A stretch of 25,138 bases of DNA, taken from the NCBI GenBank assembly GCA_964431735.1, contig CAYSLJ010000107.1, forward strand, positions 1 through 25,138, given 5' to 3'. The stretch comes from CALARM01 sp964431735. Lineage in GTDB: Bacteria; Vulcanimicrobiota; SpSt-956; JAKJGF01. Position numbers and translations under genes: made by a program. A model generated the notes under the pieces. It did not search any database. It was not told the origin of the DNA and worked only from the letters and a program-made list of their open reading frames with translations. Positions 25,059-25,138 of this stretch are shown piece after piece. Numbering within the stretch: the first letter of the stretch is position 1; each line of letters begins with the position of its first letter.

Positions 25059-25138
25059 CGTAACGCGTAACCTGTGACGCGTTACGCGAGGATAATAACC
25101 GTTCTGACAATTTGCAAGGGTTATTTCTTTACAGTCTC
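25059..25138. repeat. Heptamer array with type-B flank at the right edge
   Basis: CGTAACG, CGTAACC, TGTGACG, CGTTACG (25059-25086), then the flank starting CGAGGATA and holding GTTCT, AATTTGC and GTTATTT, as at 8940-8997. It stands directly upstream of radical-SAM gene 4 and runs to the window edge. Confidence 0.7.

Noticed and set aside
1..25138. tRNA, rRNA, riboswitch or CRISPR array
   Set aside because: No cloverleaf, ribosomal motif, recognisable riboswitch or identical repeat-spacer series was seen by eye; a covariance-model scan was not possible.

Overview
This is an AT-rich bacterial window from an organism that cannot be named from the sequence alone. Exported proteins carry signal peptides or lipoboxes. 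Several proteins depend on iron-sulfur clusters: four radical-SAM enzymes, a flavodoxin/ferredoxin fusion and NadA. Together these suggest a diderm-like bacterium living with little oxygen. Intergenic spaces are unusually rich in arrays of 7-bp units, such as CGTAACG and GTGAAAA, and in small palindromic elements. The heptamers recall the short tandemly repeated sequences of filamentous cyanobacteria, but no gene here shows that the host is a cyanobacterium.

Layout. 160-2045 (minus): a two-gene unit of a small helical protein and a fusion of two ABM-like domains with flavodoxin and 2[4Fe-4S] ferredoxin. 2233-4113 (minus): a secreted 14-repeat YCF48/BNR-type beta-propeller protein. 4387-7868 (plus): nadC-nadA-nadB, the de novo route from aspartate to nicotinate mononucleotide. 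8100-8813 (plus): an exported GIN-domain (DUF2807) protein. 9050-16302 (minus): a run of co-oriented genes which, in transcription order, are a tiny membrane protein, an S9 peptidase, a uracil-DNA-glycosylase-like/methyltransferase fusion, a lipoprotein lipase, a formylglycine-generating-enzyme-like lipoprotein and a second 14-repeat YCF48 protein. 16430-17008: a gene-free stretch of palindromic elements and a decayed, internally deleted transposase.

17057-25037 is the most interesting part. It holds four paralogous B12-binding-domain radical-SAM proteins of about 569-587 residues around one 93-residue Nif11-type leader peptide, plus a degenerate second leader copy. Each of the four ends in a winged-helix region resembling PqqD-type RiPP recognition elements. 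I read this as a ribosomally made, post-translationally modified peptide (RiPP) locus. Its predicted 18-residue core has no cysteine, so lanthionine or thioether chemistry is unlikely; B12-radical-SAM chemistry such as C-methylation is the better guess. The locus probably continues past the right edge.

Heptamer arrays stand just upstream of three of the four radical-SAM genes, and one palindromic element supplies the stop codon of the S9 peptidase. Functions are inferred from motifs read by eye; no database search was run.
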